A stretch of DNA of 64,000 nucleotides. It comes from Pseudomicrostroma phylloplanum (lineage: Eukaryota > Basidiomycota > Exobasidiomycetes > Microstromatales). Position numbers and translations under genes: made by a program. A model generated the notes under the pieces. The model saw only the letters and a list, made by a program, of their open reading frames with translations. It ran no database searches and was not told where the DNA came from. The DNA is taken from contig BCHS01000009.1 of the NCBI GenBank assembly GCA_039545275.1, forward strand, positions 558,001-622,000. The letters are read 5' to 3'. Below are positions 36,797-48,246 of the stretch, one piece after another; position 1 is the stretch's first letter, and each line of letters begins with the position of its first letter.

Positions 36797-39295
36797 ATGG
36801 CTCTTCGACCTCGGACACCTGACTCGCTCGCCTCTCCCATCGACTTACAGACCAAGCCACTCGATGCCGACTCTCCTACTGCCGGACCTGGTTGGGCGCG
36901 TTGGTCTTCTTCCCTCTCTGATGACGCTTCGGACGATTCTTTGGCCTCTGTAGGCTCACTGAAGGGAGGCTGTCACCCCGAAAAGCTGGATCCACTGTAT
37001 GACCTGGCACAACGAGGGCAGTCCCGTACGGGCGCGCCTGTTCCGCCGCCCCGAAGAGGGAGTCTACGAGCGACTCCAGCCTTGAGCCAGACCTTTCAGA
37101 CCTTCCGAGATGATATCGGCAAGACACAGACGTGGAGGCAGACTCTTCCGGTCGATCTCGAGCTAACAGAGCCGCTTACTTACTCGGACAAGCACCTCAT
37201 CCTTGAGGAGACCCCACTCGCTATGGAAGACGAAGCGGGTACTTGTGCCCACCTTTCTACCCAAGGACCTCCTCGTCGAGTGACCGGAGCCATGAAGCAA
37301 TCCAGCCTAGCCTATGAAGAAAAGCGCAAAAGCATTATTTCCGCTACCAAAGGCAAAGGCAAACACTTCTGGCTTACCTTTGCCGCAGTCTTCGTCTGCA
37401 CCTTCCTTACGGCCGTCGACCTCATGATCATCGCACCCATTCTCCCGACAATCGCGGCAGACATGCCATCGAGCAGCATCTCCGCCGTATGGATAGCTTC
37501 TGCCTCCTTGGCTGCCTCGGTCAGCTTTCAGCCCTTCTTCGAGGGTCTGTCGGACGCGATCGGTCGCCGCGAAGCTCTGATGTTCACCGTCATCGTCTCC
37601 CTGGCTGGCTCTGTCGTTGCTTGTCTGGCACGAAGTATGTTCATCCTTGTCATCGGACGCGGTATACAAGGACTCGGCGGAGGCGGCATGATGATCGTCG
37701 GACAGATCATTGTCTCGGACATGACTACACCGGCGGAGCCCAGCTACTTCCTCGGCATCATATCCGCGGCTTTCGCGGTTGCGGCTGTCGTAGCTCCCCT
37801 TGCAGGCGGACGGTTCGCAACATTTGATTGGCGATGGGCCTTCTACATCAATTTCCCAATTGGAACACTCGCACTCCTGATGCTGTGGCCAGCTAGGCTT
37901 CCGCGAATCAGACTTTCTCTTCGCGAGAAAATTCAGAGAGTCGATCTGGTTGGCAGCATCGTCTTATTCGGGTCGATCGTCGCGCTTCTCATTGGGCTCA
38001 CCAACGGAGGTGTGCGCGGGTCTTGGACGTCTGCCAGCATCTTGGGTTCGATGATCATAGGCGGTACAGGCTTGCTACTTTTCTGCGTGCTGGAGATCAA
38101 ACTAAGTCCGCTGGTGCGACACCCGATCCTATCAGCAAAGCTCTTCCGTCACCGTACAGCCACCATCGCGTATATGCTCACTTTCCTGCACAGCGCGATC
38201 CTGTTTGGCGCCACTCAAGCACTCCTTCTCTACTTTGAGATTCGACAGGCTACCCCACTCCAAGCGGCTATCAATGCTCTACCATTCAGCGTTCCTCTTG
38301 CACCAGCTGCCCTCATTGCGAGCATGATCATGGCGATCACGGGAAGATACAAAGGACAAATCATAGCATTCGAGGCTTTGGTGATGCTGGGTACCGTGTC
38401 CTTCATCTTCCTCGACCTAGGCACATTGACGCGGGACTGGGCTCTCTATCAAGTCGTCGCTGCAGTTGGACTGGGAGGTCTCTCCCCTCTGACATTTCCG
38501 CCCATTCGGGCGACACTGCCCGCCGAGGAATCAGCACACGCGGCAGCCGCTTTTGCCTTTGCCAGATCCTTTGGAACAGTCTGGGGCGTCGCCGTCGTTC
38601 TCATCGCCTTTCAAGTCCAGGCTGGGCAGCGCCTCGAGAAGGTCCCGGGTGCCGCTTATATCGGCATCGGTCGTGGCAACGTCTTCGAGTTTGTCGCTAG
38701 ACTTCACACGTTGCCTGATAGTCTCAGAGAACCCCTCAGCGAGGTATACCAGAAAGCCATACGTGTGGGCTTTATCATTCTTGCGCCTTTTGCCCTTGCC
38801 GGCTTTGTCGCTAGCATGTTCATCAAGCATGTGCCGCTTCACACCAAGGATAGACCCATGGACACTCTTGGTACACAGGATGGAGCAACATTGCGCTCGA
38901 CCAGCCACGGGCCGATGCATGACGACGAGAAAGAGATCGGATCAGCCTTGGACGACACCTCGGCCACCGACAGCTTCCACATGACTCCTCTTGGCTCACA
39001 GTCCAGTCTCTCGAAGTCTGGCGCGTGGTCCGGATTCCCTGCTGACTACGACTTCAAGAGCACTGGCGGAGCGGGCCAAGATGACCTGGATGTTTATCGT
39101 GATCGCGAGAATTCGGACTCTCGCGCTACACTGAAGCTTCCTGCTGCTGCCCACCTCGAGAAGAAATCCGGGTCTATGCGAAAGAAGACTGCAGATGTGG
39201 AAGAGCGGTATGCTCTCTTGCGATGCGAGCTCGAGCAAGGGAACAGCCCCTCGACAGCCCGCGTCAGCTGCGACTCTGTAGACAGGAAAAGCTGA
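36797..39295 (+). CDS. MFS transporter, DHA2-type (14 transmembrane) drug:H+ antiporter family
   Basis: A single exon of 832 residues. The first ~190 residues are a polar cytosolic region. The first helix starts at FWLTFAAVFVCTFLTAVDLM; motif A is FEGLSDAIGRREALMF, motif B region IGRGIQGLGGGGMMIVGQII, and motif C-like sequence AVVAPLAGGRF is followed by DWRWAFYINFPIGTLALL. About fourteen hydrophobic helices are visible up to residue ~690 (FIILAPFALAGFVASMFI), then a ~140-residue acidic/Ser-rich tail. DHA2 proteins in the plasma membrane export drugs and secondary metabolites using the proton gradient. Neighbours include an adenylating enzyme and, further off, a P450 and an amine oxidase, so it may export their product or a toxin; substrate is unknown. 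Kozak context CACCATGG supports the start. Confidence 0.9.
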   Translation: MALRPRTPDSLASPIDLQTKPLDADSPTAGPGWARWSSSLSDDASDDSLASVGSLKGGCHPEKLDPLYDLAQRGQSRTGAPVPPPRRGSLRATPALSQTFQTFRDDIGKTQTWRQTLPVDLELTEPLTYSDKHLILEETPLAMEDEAGTCAHLSTQGPPRRVTGAMKQSSLAYEEKRKSIISATKGKGKHFWLTFAAVFVCTFLTAVDLMIIAPILPTIAADMPSSSISAVWIASASLAASVSFQPFFEGLSDAIGRREALMFTVIVSLAGSVVACLARSMFILVIGRGIQGLGGGGMMIVGQIIVSDMTTPAEPSYFLGIISAAFAVAAVVAPLAGGRFATFDWRWAFYINFPIGTLALLMLWPARLPRIRLSLREKIQRVDLVGSIVLFGSIVALLIGLTNGGVRGSWTSASILGSMIIGGTGLLLFCVLEIKLSPLVRHPILSAKLFRHRTATIAYMLTFLHSAILFGATQALLLYFEIRQATPLQAAINALPFSVPLAPAALIASMIMAITGRYKGQIIAFEALVMLGTVSFIFLDLGTLTRDWALYQVVAAVGLGGLSPLTFPPIRATLPAEESAHAAAAFAFARSFGTVWGVAVVLIAFQVQAGQRLEKVPGAAYIGIGRGNVFEFVARLHTLPDSLREPLSEVYQKAIRVGFIILAPFALAGFVASMFIKHVPLHTKDRPMDTLGTQDGATLRSTSHGPMHDDEKEIGSALDDTSATDSFHMTPLGSQSSLSKSGAWSGFPADYDFKSTGGAGQDDLDVYRDRENSDSRATLKLPAAAHLEKKSGSMRKKTADVEERYALLRCELEQGNSPSTARVSCDSVDRKS

Positions 39296-39738
39296 ATGAC
39301 TGCCAGTCGTAAAGCTACCAAAGCCGAGGTCTCATTTCACAATGCCTGGTAAGCGGCTGACGAGATGCTGCCCCAGCTTCTGCCCAAACCAGACTGTTAC
39401 AAGGCCCATGTAAGACCTCGTACGCACCTTGATCGCTCGCATGTTTCACCAGCCCTCTTCCTGCCTAGACAGGCTTTGTGACCTCGTCGCAGCTAGAGAA
39501 AGAGTACCACGCCTGTTCTTCCGAAGACATCAGCACACCTCACATCCAAAAGTGAAACCTGCATTCCTGTTCCTTTCGTCCCCATTCGCCAGCCCTTTCT
39601 TTGGTTCGCCGATATGTATTGATCATCGCTTGGCGTCGAAATAGATTACGGCTGCTGTCATGAATAAGACGACGTCTGAGACTCCTACCGACAGGTCCGT
39701 AGGCCCCTCTAGAGTAGCCTCTCCGATCCAAGCCTCGG
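39296..39738. other. Convergent 3' region, 443 bp
   Basis: It lies between the ends of the transporter and amine oxidase genes. Nothing further was recognised. Confidence 0.55.
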
Positions 39739-41556
39739 TCAAGGCACGACCTCCCAATCTCCCGTCCCCTCCTCCTTCTTCCCCTCTTCCTCCTTCAGCA
39801 AGCTCTCCAACCTGCGTGCCTCCCTCCATCCAGTAAGTAGAGGCCCATGTACGCTCGCAAAGTGATTCTCCTCGGTGTGCTCTCCACAGAAGCCCAGCCT
39901 CTCGCTCCACAGTGGTCGGGCGCACTCGAGCATATCCAGGGGTCCGCCGCCTTCCCTTGGCTCTTCTCCACCAACCGCCGAGGTGGGGGAGATGCGATTA
40001 GGGAAGTAAGAGTAGGATCCTCGAGCGTGCGGATCGGAGAGCCAGCGCGTGACATGTCTCTCGCTCGGCGCAGGCACCTTATCCTCCTCCCCCTTGGGTG
40101 CGAGACAAGAGACGAGCCGCTCGTGCACAACCTTCTCGACCAGATCGTCTTCCAGCTCTTCGATGCCTTGCGCCAGTGGCGGGCCGATGAAGAAGAGGAT
40201 CGTGGCCGATTGATTGATGCGAGAGTAGTCCTGCCCGAAGAGACGGCCCCGTCGCAGTCTCTGCAGCGGGGACGCGTCCTCGGGCAGGTCTTCGTCGTCC
40301 CCTAGGAGAGCGAGCCATTCGCTGTTGCTGCCTTTCCCGGGCTTGGCTCCTGCGGATGAGGAAGAGGACGGAGAGTGCCACCACGCAGTTGGGTAGGTGA
40401 GGACGACCTTGTTTAGGAGACCCATGCCGAGACGGTTGAGGGCTGCTACTCTGCGAGGTGGGAGTGATGGCTTGAACTGCGGTGGACTTTGCTGCATAAC
40501 ACCTGCAGGACAGTGGGCATTGGAACGATACAAAGTGAGCATCGAAGCTAGAGGTTTCCCCGATCAGGACCGGCCTGGCCACTTACCTAGCGGCAGACTG
40601 CACAGAAAGTACTTGCCCTCGAAGGTCTCTCTCCTCTGATCATCTCCGACTACATCAACCCTCACCCGTTCTTCGTCCTCCAGCAGCTCTACTTTATCTA
40701 CCTTACTCTGTAGCCTAATCTCGCCACCAGCCGCCTCGATCAAGCGCACATGGTACTCGACCAACTTCCGATATCCAGGCAGCACAAGTGCGTCTTCCCC
40801 TCTGAACTCCCTCTCCCACCCCCAGTACTTGAGCGAAACGTCCTTGAGTTCCGCACCAGTCCAACCGCTCCACAAGCCAGCCATCTTGAGTACCTCCTTC
40901 CTCGTCGGCGCATCGACTCCGCGCCATATGCCCTCCTTGGCCTCTTCCCCCTCGCCGGCTTGCTGCCGGAGGAGCTCGCTCCAGATACTGGCCTCTTCGC
41001 TGGGCTCAGGCGCGAGACCATGAGGACCTCCACGCTGCGCATACTCGTGCAGACGTTCAAAGGTGACGAGGTGCGAGAGATACTCCAGACGAGCGGCTTC
41101 TTCGCCGTCCTTGACTTTGCCGTGCGCCTCGGGAGGATAGGCGGCGAGAGCCTCGCTCCCGTCTGCGAGAGAGGGGAGGTGCAGCTCGAAGGGCACCTTG
41201 TGGCTCAGCTCTGTGAGGGGATTGTCGATGATACCGTGCACGAAGCTGGCGCCTAGATCGATGAGCTTGGTGGAAGCTGAGCCAGAGCCAGAGGAGGAGG
41301 AGGAGGCGCCGCTCGAGGACGAAGCGTCTGTCCTCTTCTCACCTAAGGCGGCTGCGCCACCTTCACTTCCATGCGACGCTCCCGCAGTGGTACTGGAGGA
41401 CGTCTCCACGCTGTGGATCCTTCCTCCCGTCCTATTCCGACTCTCAAGGACGAGCACTTTCCTCCCTACTTGCGTCAGCCTGTGAGCGGCTGCGAGGCCG
41501 CTGATGCCGGCTCCTGCGATTATGCAGTCGTAGCATCGTGCTGAGGCGGAGCTCAT
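39739..41556 (-). CDS. FAD-dependent amine oxidase (polyamine oxidase-like)
   Basis: Exons 41556-40587 and 40502-39739 encode 577 residues. The FAD-binding Rossmann motif opens the protein (CIIAGAGISGLAAAHRLTQ, then VLVLESRNRTGGRIHS). KLIDLGASFVHGIIDNPL follows after a Ser/Gly-rich insertion. The substrate domain includes VLPGYRKLVEYHVRLIEA, and the C-terminal FAD clamp is FCGEHTEENHFASVHGPLL. This layout matches the flavin monoamine/polyamine oxidase family (Fms1, PAO, LSD1 core), which oxidises amines to aldehydes or imines with release of hydrogen peroxide. No SWIRM domain is present, so it is not a full LSD1 histone demethylase. There is no obvious peroxisomal C-terminal tripeptide (ends EVVP). 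Substrate could be a polyamine or a dedicated pathway amine. Confidence 0.87.
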
Positions 41557-41931
41557 CGCTGCGTGCGAGATGGCTTGAGAGGTGAAACAAGAAAGACGAA
41601 GGGCAAATTTGTACGATTGAGGAAGAGAGTGAGGTATAGAAACGACTTAGCGAGGAGGTCAAGCAGGGACGTATACGATCTGTAGTGCTATTGGACAGTG
41701 GTACAAGGACGACCTTCGGGTATTTCGCCACGGGCAGCGGAAAGGGAAAAGGACCCGAGCTGGGTGGAGGTCACTCGCGTCAGCAGTAGATATGATTACA
41801 CGTATGGACAATTGGGGGCAGCATAAATGTACAAGAGTCCGGACTGAGGCGGGACAGAGTGGTGGCTGCAAAGGGGAAATGGAGAAGCATCTCTGCTATG
41901 GCCTGTCAACACTAGCCTCTTCTCACCAAAT
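41557..41931. other. Intergenic, 375 bp
   Basis: It holds the amine oxidase promoter and the end of the GILT-like gene, both on the minus strand. No additional feature was recognised. Confidence 0.5.
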
Positions 41932-42959
41932 TCATTGCAGCACGTGCCTCCCCCTCATCTTCTCATCCCACGCCTCCTCAATCTGCCTCACAAAGTCACG
42001 AGTCTCGTGTCCACCCTTACACTCTTTCCACTGTCCTCCATCACGAACACAGATTGTCTCGCCTTCGAGCTGGATAGTAGCGCTCTTGACGATCCCGAGC
42101 TTCTGTGAACGTTTTACGCTGTCCTGCAGCAGCTTGCGCCCTTGCTTGCCCTCTATGCAATCCTTGACTCCATCTTCGATCCAGCGTGGACCTCTGATTG
42201 TGGAGAGGCATTCTTTGGCAAGGGAAGGGGAGCCGATGTGGGCTGCGCCGTCGTAGTCTTGACAGCCTACAAAGTCCCAGACTTTACGTTGGGCGGCCGA
42301 GGGAGAAAGGTCAAAGTCCCTGCCGGCGCGAGAAGGGCGGAGGATGTGTTGGACACAGAGCTGCTGAATATTGCCGGCACCTGAAAAGAAGAGAGGAGGA
42401 GACATATGAAGTGAGGTGAGGGTCAGTCGTGATGAACCTCGCAGCTCACCGTGTGTGCGAACTCACATTCTTGTGGCCCATGCATGCACTTGACGCCAGA
42501 GTCCTCTTCTTCATCTATCGAGCCAATATAGCTGAATTCCAGCTGGACCTTCTCATTGACCCTGTCAATAACAGACTGGAAGGCCGCTTCGGCAGAGATG
42601 GCGTCAGGACATCTGAGCGTCGCAGAGAGGGCGACGTGTGTGTGAGAAACGAGTGTAAGCCACCAGCAGCGCTGGAACTACCACGGACACAGCCAAGCGA
42701 TGTCGCTCTGCACCTCGCCATCTTAGCCTCGTCTCACTCACCGACTCATCACACCTAGAGTGACATTCACGCGGACTGGTGCAGCAGTCCTATTTCGTAT
42801 CAGATCAGAGGCACCTGCATCGAGTTCCTGAGCGTGTGCAGCCTGCTCCGCACTAGCTCCCACTAGCTCATCCGGACGAAATATAAGACCTGCCTGAGCT
42901 GATGAAGTCAACAAGCCTGCAAACAGAGCAAAAGCGGGATAAGTGAGAGGGAAGAGCAT
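41932..42959 (-). CDS. Secreted GILT-family thiol reductase-like protein
   Basis: Exons 42959-42742, 42612-42467 and 42380-41932 encode 270 residues. Residues 1 to about 23 form a signal peptide (MLFPLTYPAFALFAGLLTSS). After PVRVNVTLGVMSRCPDA comes the GILT signature CMHGPQECAGNIQQLC, then VWDFVGCQDYDGAAHIG and further conserved Cys residues (ECL, KDC, TIC, KEC). The signature spans the second splice junction and so supports it. GILT proteins reduce disulfides in acidic vesicles or outside the cell using a CXXC pair. Here the site reads CPDA, so the second Cys is absent. N-glycosylation sites are visible (NRT, NVT). Secretion to the vacuole or the medium is inferred. Confidence 0.84.
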
Positions 42960-44740
42960 AGTGAGGCACTGTGTATATGAGATGTGGCAGGTCAGGTGAG
43001 CGGTAGGTGTGGTAAGGCGGATCACAGGCGGATCAAAGGCGGATCAGGGTCCGAGTGCGGGGTGTGGAGGGAGTGCGCCTGCTCGCCATCTCGGAACGGA
43101 AGGATGTCACGCCTCGGATCGGACGGAGCGCATCTCAGAGGGCCCCATGACCATTAGGACGATGAGCCGAAGACCGCGACGAGACAGATCAGCTCAACAA
43201 GCCCCCGAGAGCTTTTCACACAATTTTCTGCCAAGCAAGAGGAACAGACTGGAACGGTAGCGCGAACATTTAAGGGGTGTGCAGCTCACAGGCCTTTACC
43301 CCGCCTAACGCCACTGTTTGCCAAGAAGTCATCTGCTCGAGACGCCTCCGCAATCGGGGAACGGCGCGGGTACTTACATTGTCTCAGGCTCGTTCCTAAT
43401 CTTTTCGACGAGAACAACCCATGAAAAATGCTCGCAGAGGCTTCGACGTGTCCTTCTCGATGGACAGCCCAGCAGAGCGAGCCTCGCTTTTGTCGGAGCA
43501 TTTTTATCTACGCAAGCACGTTGTTCCACGTTCGGCTCAGTGAGCACGTTCTCAGGCGTAGGCGAGAGCAGTGCAAAGCCGGTGCTGAGCGGAGCGCGCA
43601 AACAAATGCGAAAAGAAAATGCGATGCCTCTACACCCGCCACGGTATCGCGATGCCGATGCTGTATCGGCTGAAGATGCACAGTGTGTGTAGTACCCTTT
43701 TCATATCGGCCGATGACGCTTTTTCTGCAGCCTTGCCTTTGAGATCTTGGTAGCAGATGCGGCAAGGGCTTGGGATGCCGACGGGTGCGTATTCTCCGAG
43801 GTGATGGATTCCCTTGGTTGGCGCCGACGCCGAGGGGAGATTGCGCCCGTGCCGAGCCGAGTGGAGGGGGGCGTGTGATGAGAGGGAATGGCGTGATGGG
43901 CGAGTGAGTGGGTGCCACGCTCTTGGTGACCCTGAACCCCTCGTCGGACCCTGATGGACGCTGCAGGCTCCTCGCGTTTTTCTTTCGGCTGTGTGCGGAC
44001 TTGGACGGAAAGGGGGGATGTGATGGATGGGTGGAACTCAGCTTCACACGCACGAGGGCGGCAGGGATGCAGATGACTCAGGGGGACATGGCCGGTACCC
44101 CCCCGCCCAACCCCCACGCACCCTTGGCGGTCCTCATCGTGGGGAGCACGCCCCTGCTGTGGTCGCGGTCGCTTCTGTTTTCCCATCGTACCCATCGATA
44201 CCATTTACCATCACAGACAGCCGTCCTTGCTACTGCTGATTTCTTCCCCCAGAAAGTGCGCTGCGCCTCAGCACACCACACCCACCTCGGCCACTTCTGT
44301 TCCTGACAAAGGAAGAAGCATTGCACACTCCGCCCTTGCATCCGGGCTTCTCGCACCGACCCGCCCCGGGTGACCACCCCCCTCTGCCCTCCTGATTAGC
44401 GGATACCGCCAGGAGCAGCTGAGCAAAGACAGAAAAGAGGCAGCAAAGGCACGGCCAAGAAATCTCAGAGCTTGAGCCCGAAGACCGCCAGGGTCATCTT
44501 CTGGTTCGAGTCACAATCACACCTACCCTCCTTCCTTCCGCCGGCGAAGGGTCTCCACTGGCTGCGCACTCCCCAAGCCCGAGCGCAACGGTCACATCTT
44601 CCTACAAAGCCTCCTCTGCGACTTCCTCCCCATCCTCTCTTCCTCTTCCTCACCCTCACCTTACCGACACTGCTTTACACCTCCATTGACATCTGCAGAC
44701 CGCATACTGCCCAAGGCGCTGCCAACCACCCTGAGCTGTC
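42960..44740. other. Divergent intergenic region, 1.78 kb
   Basis: It separates the starts of the GILT-like and Ecl1-like genes. Open frames are present on both strands (for example 43508-44053 and 43701-44204, minus), but their translations are Arg/Pro-rich without conserved motifs. The last ~220 bases are CT-rich leader for the plus-strand gene. No RNA gene was identified. Confidence 0.5.
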
Positions 44741-47077
44741 ATGCCAAGCTCGGCTCTGCCTAGGAGGAAGTACGCCCTCTCTCCTGGCAGAGGAGCCCCT
44801 TCGCCAGGTCTCGAGGCACCCTTCACACCCACCGAGGAGCTCTTCTCCTGGCTACCGGATGAGCAATGTGCAGCCTGCGGAGCTCAGGTCAAGGCGTCCC
44901 AGCTCTACTGCTCTGATGCATGCAAACAGAAGGAGGGAGCCGATCACCATCGCAACCGTCAGCAGGATGCTCATGCCCAAGGAGAACACTCTTTGACCCC
45001 TGCATCGGCACCTCCTACGGCTAAGCTGGCTCCTTCGACTCGACACTACTTTCACAACACCACAGCAGCTGACATCGATAGCCTCCAACGCTTCAGGTAC
45101 CCATGCCCACCCTCGCCTACCCTCGTCGCTCAACGAAAGACCACCCCTAGCGAGAAGATCAGTCCAACGACCTTCTTTGGCGTACAAGCCAATGCGTCCT
45201 ACCGACGTCGCGATGCCAGTCGTACCTCCAGTAGGGGCGAGTCGAACGGCTTTCGGCCCCGACTTGGCCGACGAAGCTCCGCGGATTCGACCGATTCTTC
45301 GCTAGCTTCGTCTTCTGCCTGCCTTACCGACCCTAGCACACCTTCACCTGGTACGGCCAACAGGGGATGTGACTCTGCTTCTAGCAACCGGTCCAATGCC
45401 AGCATCGACGATGAGGATCTGAACAGCAGCGACTTCCGCCTGCCTCCTTCGGTCTCACCTGCCACTGCCGCCATGCTTACTGCAAATCATCAATCGGTCT
45501 ATCATCATCGAAGTCGCAGCGATCGTCAGGTCTCTCCCACACAACACCAGTATCCTCGCCGACCCAGGACAAGCGTCGGTGACGTTGGCGAGACGACCAG
45601 CGCGGCTCCTGGCACGACCATGTCATTCGCTAGAAGACCTGGTAGCACGAATCTGCCCGCTCCGATCCTCTACTCCCCTGTCCTGGCAGCCAAGAACTCG
45701 ACCGTCAACGCTGAGGGCACAATCACCCGAAGATCATTCAAAAGCCGGCAGGATGTGCGAAGGTCCTTTGATCAGATCAAGGCCCAAGATTCCGGGTCTC
45801 TTGGGGGTCCGAGCGCCTCTGCAGATTTAGTCGACGCCTCCGCCCGATCACCCTTGGACACCGGCCTTGGCATGCGGGTGCAGAGGACGCGGTCAGACCC
45901 CTCTGCGATGCAGCTTCATCCGGAGGGCGAGGCGTCTCCTGAGCAGCACGACTCAGGGGCTTCTGGAAGTTCTTCCGCCGCAAGAACAATGCGAGCAATA
46001 AGCCCCGGCTCTTTGACCGCCTCGAATGAAGTCTGCGGACGACCAGGGTGAGTATTTTGTTGTTGGTGATGACAGATGCCTTCTTTTTCGTTCTTCCTTC
46101 CTCGCACACACACACACACACACACCACACACATTCTCACCATGGTCGCCCTTGTACTGACATACGTCTCGGATCCTCTCATCACCATCTCGCTCAGCTG
46201 CTTTGGCACTTCATACTTCAACGCTTCGTCCTTCTCTTTCAGCAACAACAACGACGCACAGTCGCAAAGAGACAAGATCGGTGTCGCCAGCGCCTCACAC
46301 GGTTTCGACACCTCGATCAAGCTTGGGGAATCCTCTACTCGTCGGTCAATGCTTCGACACAAGCACACCCACAGCGCAAAAGCTAACCTCAGCATTCACG
46401 AGCACTTGGGCCCAGCACGCCCGAGCGAACTGGCAATGACTTCAGGTCAGCCTCGCCAGGACGAGTCTGTTCAAGCTGTAGCGAAGAACATCAGGGTGGC
46501 CGAGCAGACTTCCGCACTAGAGCCCGCAAGCGGAGACCAGCCTGCCTCCAACTCAAGAGGTCGCTCCAAGGCCAGAGGTCAACGATCAGTCTCCCGGCGC
46601 AGTCGCAGTCCCCCAAGGGCAGCAGCTCGAGGTCGCTCCGTGGCTCTGCAAAGCGAAGAGCGCCAACGCAAGGCCGTCAACCTAGACTCACCGCCGCTCG
46701 ACGCCGTCCGTCCGAGGAGTGATCCCATTGCCATCGAGTCGCCATCCAGGCGAGGTAGTGATGACGAGTTCACTTCGGGCGCACAGGTACACGCTGAGGA
46801 GGATTCAAGAGCCGCTGCAAAGGACGACGATGACGATGAGCCTCGCCGTGGACGATCTCCGGTCGAGCGCTCGCGCAGGGTCTTGCGCATGTCCCGGGCC
46901 AGTCCCAATATCAAGAGCTCTGCGGTGCTCAACGAATCGCGCGGAAGGAGAGCCGTCTCAAGCCGAGCCGAGCAAGACGGCAAGTCAAGCAGCAGTGTAG
47001 ACTACAGTGCATACGATGCCCAAGCCAAGGTCGACCCTGGATTCGACGACATCGAGAACCTCGACCTAGAAGCGTGA
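44741..47077 (+). CDS. Ecl1/life-span-regulator-like zinc-binding protein with basic Ser/Arg-rich C-terminus
   Basis: Exons 44741-46047 and 46243-47077 encode 713 residues. Near the N-terminus, Cys43, Cys46, Cys57 and Cys61 form CX2C-X10-CX3C (CAACGAQVKASQLYCSDAC), resembling the short zinc knuckle of the Ecl1/2/3 family that affects chronological life span in yeasts. The rest is low-complexity: Ser/Thr-rich with RRSFKSRQDVRRSFDQIK, then RSRSPPRAAARGRS and an acidic DDDDDEP block, ending GFDDIENLDLEA. No other fold was recognised. A nuclear regulatory role is inferred from the zinc motif and charge pattern only. The 195-nt intron contains a CA microsatellite. It could also be an unrelated protein with a similar Cys pattern. 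Confidence 0.68.
46105..46133. repeat. CA microsatellite in an intron
   Basis: About ten CA units, then a CCACACACA variant, lie inside the intron 46048-46242 of the zinc-protein gene. Confidence 0.85.
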
Positions 47078-48053
47078 GAAGTCACGCGCACAAAAAGAAC
47101 CAGAGCTATCCACACACAGACAGAACACGACTCTTCATTTGTACATCACCACATCACACATCAAAAAGCAAGCCACGAAGGGGGGAAAGGGGACCATTCC
47201 ACAGCATACACTCAAAAGTTTCCCATTTCGTCCGGTCTCAGCAGACGACACGCAATGATCACCACCACTCGATAAGCAGCACGACACACGCTCCGCGAGC
47301 ATATACAGCACACACCCTCTCTTCAGCATGACGGCCGAGCCGGTGCCTTTCCCTCTCCCTCACACATCCACAATCAGCATACGGGCACAAGAGGCTCGGG
47401 TCCGGCCGTCGGCAGCTCGACTAGCCGACCCAGCACTTCTGTGCCCGCACTTACCACTCTTCTTAATCAGGCCCCTGACCCTCTCTTGCTCCTAATACAC
47501 ACACGCACACACACACATTCACACGCCAACAAGCACACAAGCACGAGCACGCTCTCTCTCTTTGTCACCTGTCACCAGTCACTAGTCATCGTCGTGTTTC
47601 AAAACATCAGATCAGATGAAATCAGATCATTAGCATCCTATCATTTGGCCCTCTGCCTTTCTGTTCTCAATCTCAAAACAAAGCATAGCATGTGGTGGAG
47701 CCTTCGCTTCTCAGAAACCAATCAAAGAATTTCTCAATGAATCGATCAACCGATCGCATTGAATGATCGGAGTGCTTGAGTGAGCCTCTCTTGGCTGCTC
47801 TACTCTGCTGTCCCCTGCTGTGCTCCACTGATCGCTCGCTGTACGGTACGGTGCGACCCTGCTACTCGCTCCCGTCTCCTCGCTGGTTGCCTCGTCTATT
47901 TGGAGAGCCCCCAAACCGGAACGGGACGGGAGCTGAAGCTTCCCCCCGGATGCTGAGCCCTCGCTGGCTCCCTAGTTGGCTCTGGCGAGTCTAGTCTTCA
48001 ATATCGAGCGTCGAGCGTCTGATAATTAAAGCTCGAGGCTAAAAGGCTCAGCT

Positions 48054-48076
48054 TAGCTCAGCTCAGCTCAGCTCAA
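48054..48076. repeat. AGCTC pentamer repeat
   Basis: About four tandem AGCTC units lie in the gene-poor region. Confidence 0.8.
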
Positions 48077-48180
48077 TCACCCGCAAGAGCAGAGCAGAGC
48101 GAGGCAGCCCAAAAGATTCATGTATACGGTCCTTTTCAAGAGCAGCAAAGAATGATTGGCGCTCTGCGGAGCTGACCTAA

Positions 48181-48246
48181 GGCTCAGGCTCAGGCTCAGG
48201 CTGAGGTTGAGGTTAGGGCTAAGACTAAGGCGAAGGGTCAGGCGAG
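48181..48246. repeat. Eleven-unit degenerate hexamer array (GGCTCA type)
   Basis: Reading in steps of six from 48181 gives three perfect GGCTCA units followed by GGCTGA, GGTTGA, GGTTAG, GGCTAA, GACTAA, GGCGAA, GGGTCA and GGCGAG. Divergence increases away from the perfect units. Confidence 0.8.

Noticed and set aside
43508..44204. Overlapping minus-strand open frames between the GILT-like and Ecl1-like genes
   Set aside because: Translations are Arg/Pro/His-rich and unlike any family; no evidence for a gene.
44490..44520. tRNA B-box-like GGTTCGAGTC
   Set aside because: There is no A-box and no acceptor-stem pairing at the right distances.
48205..48222. Interstitial telomere sequence
   Set aside because: Only one GGTTAGGG is present and it arises from a diverging GGCTCA hexamer array.
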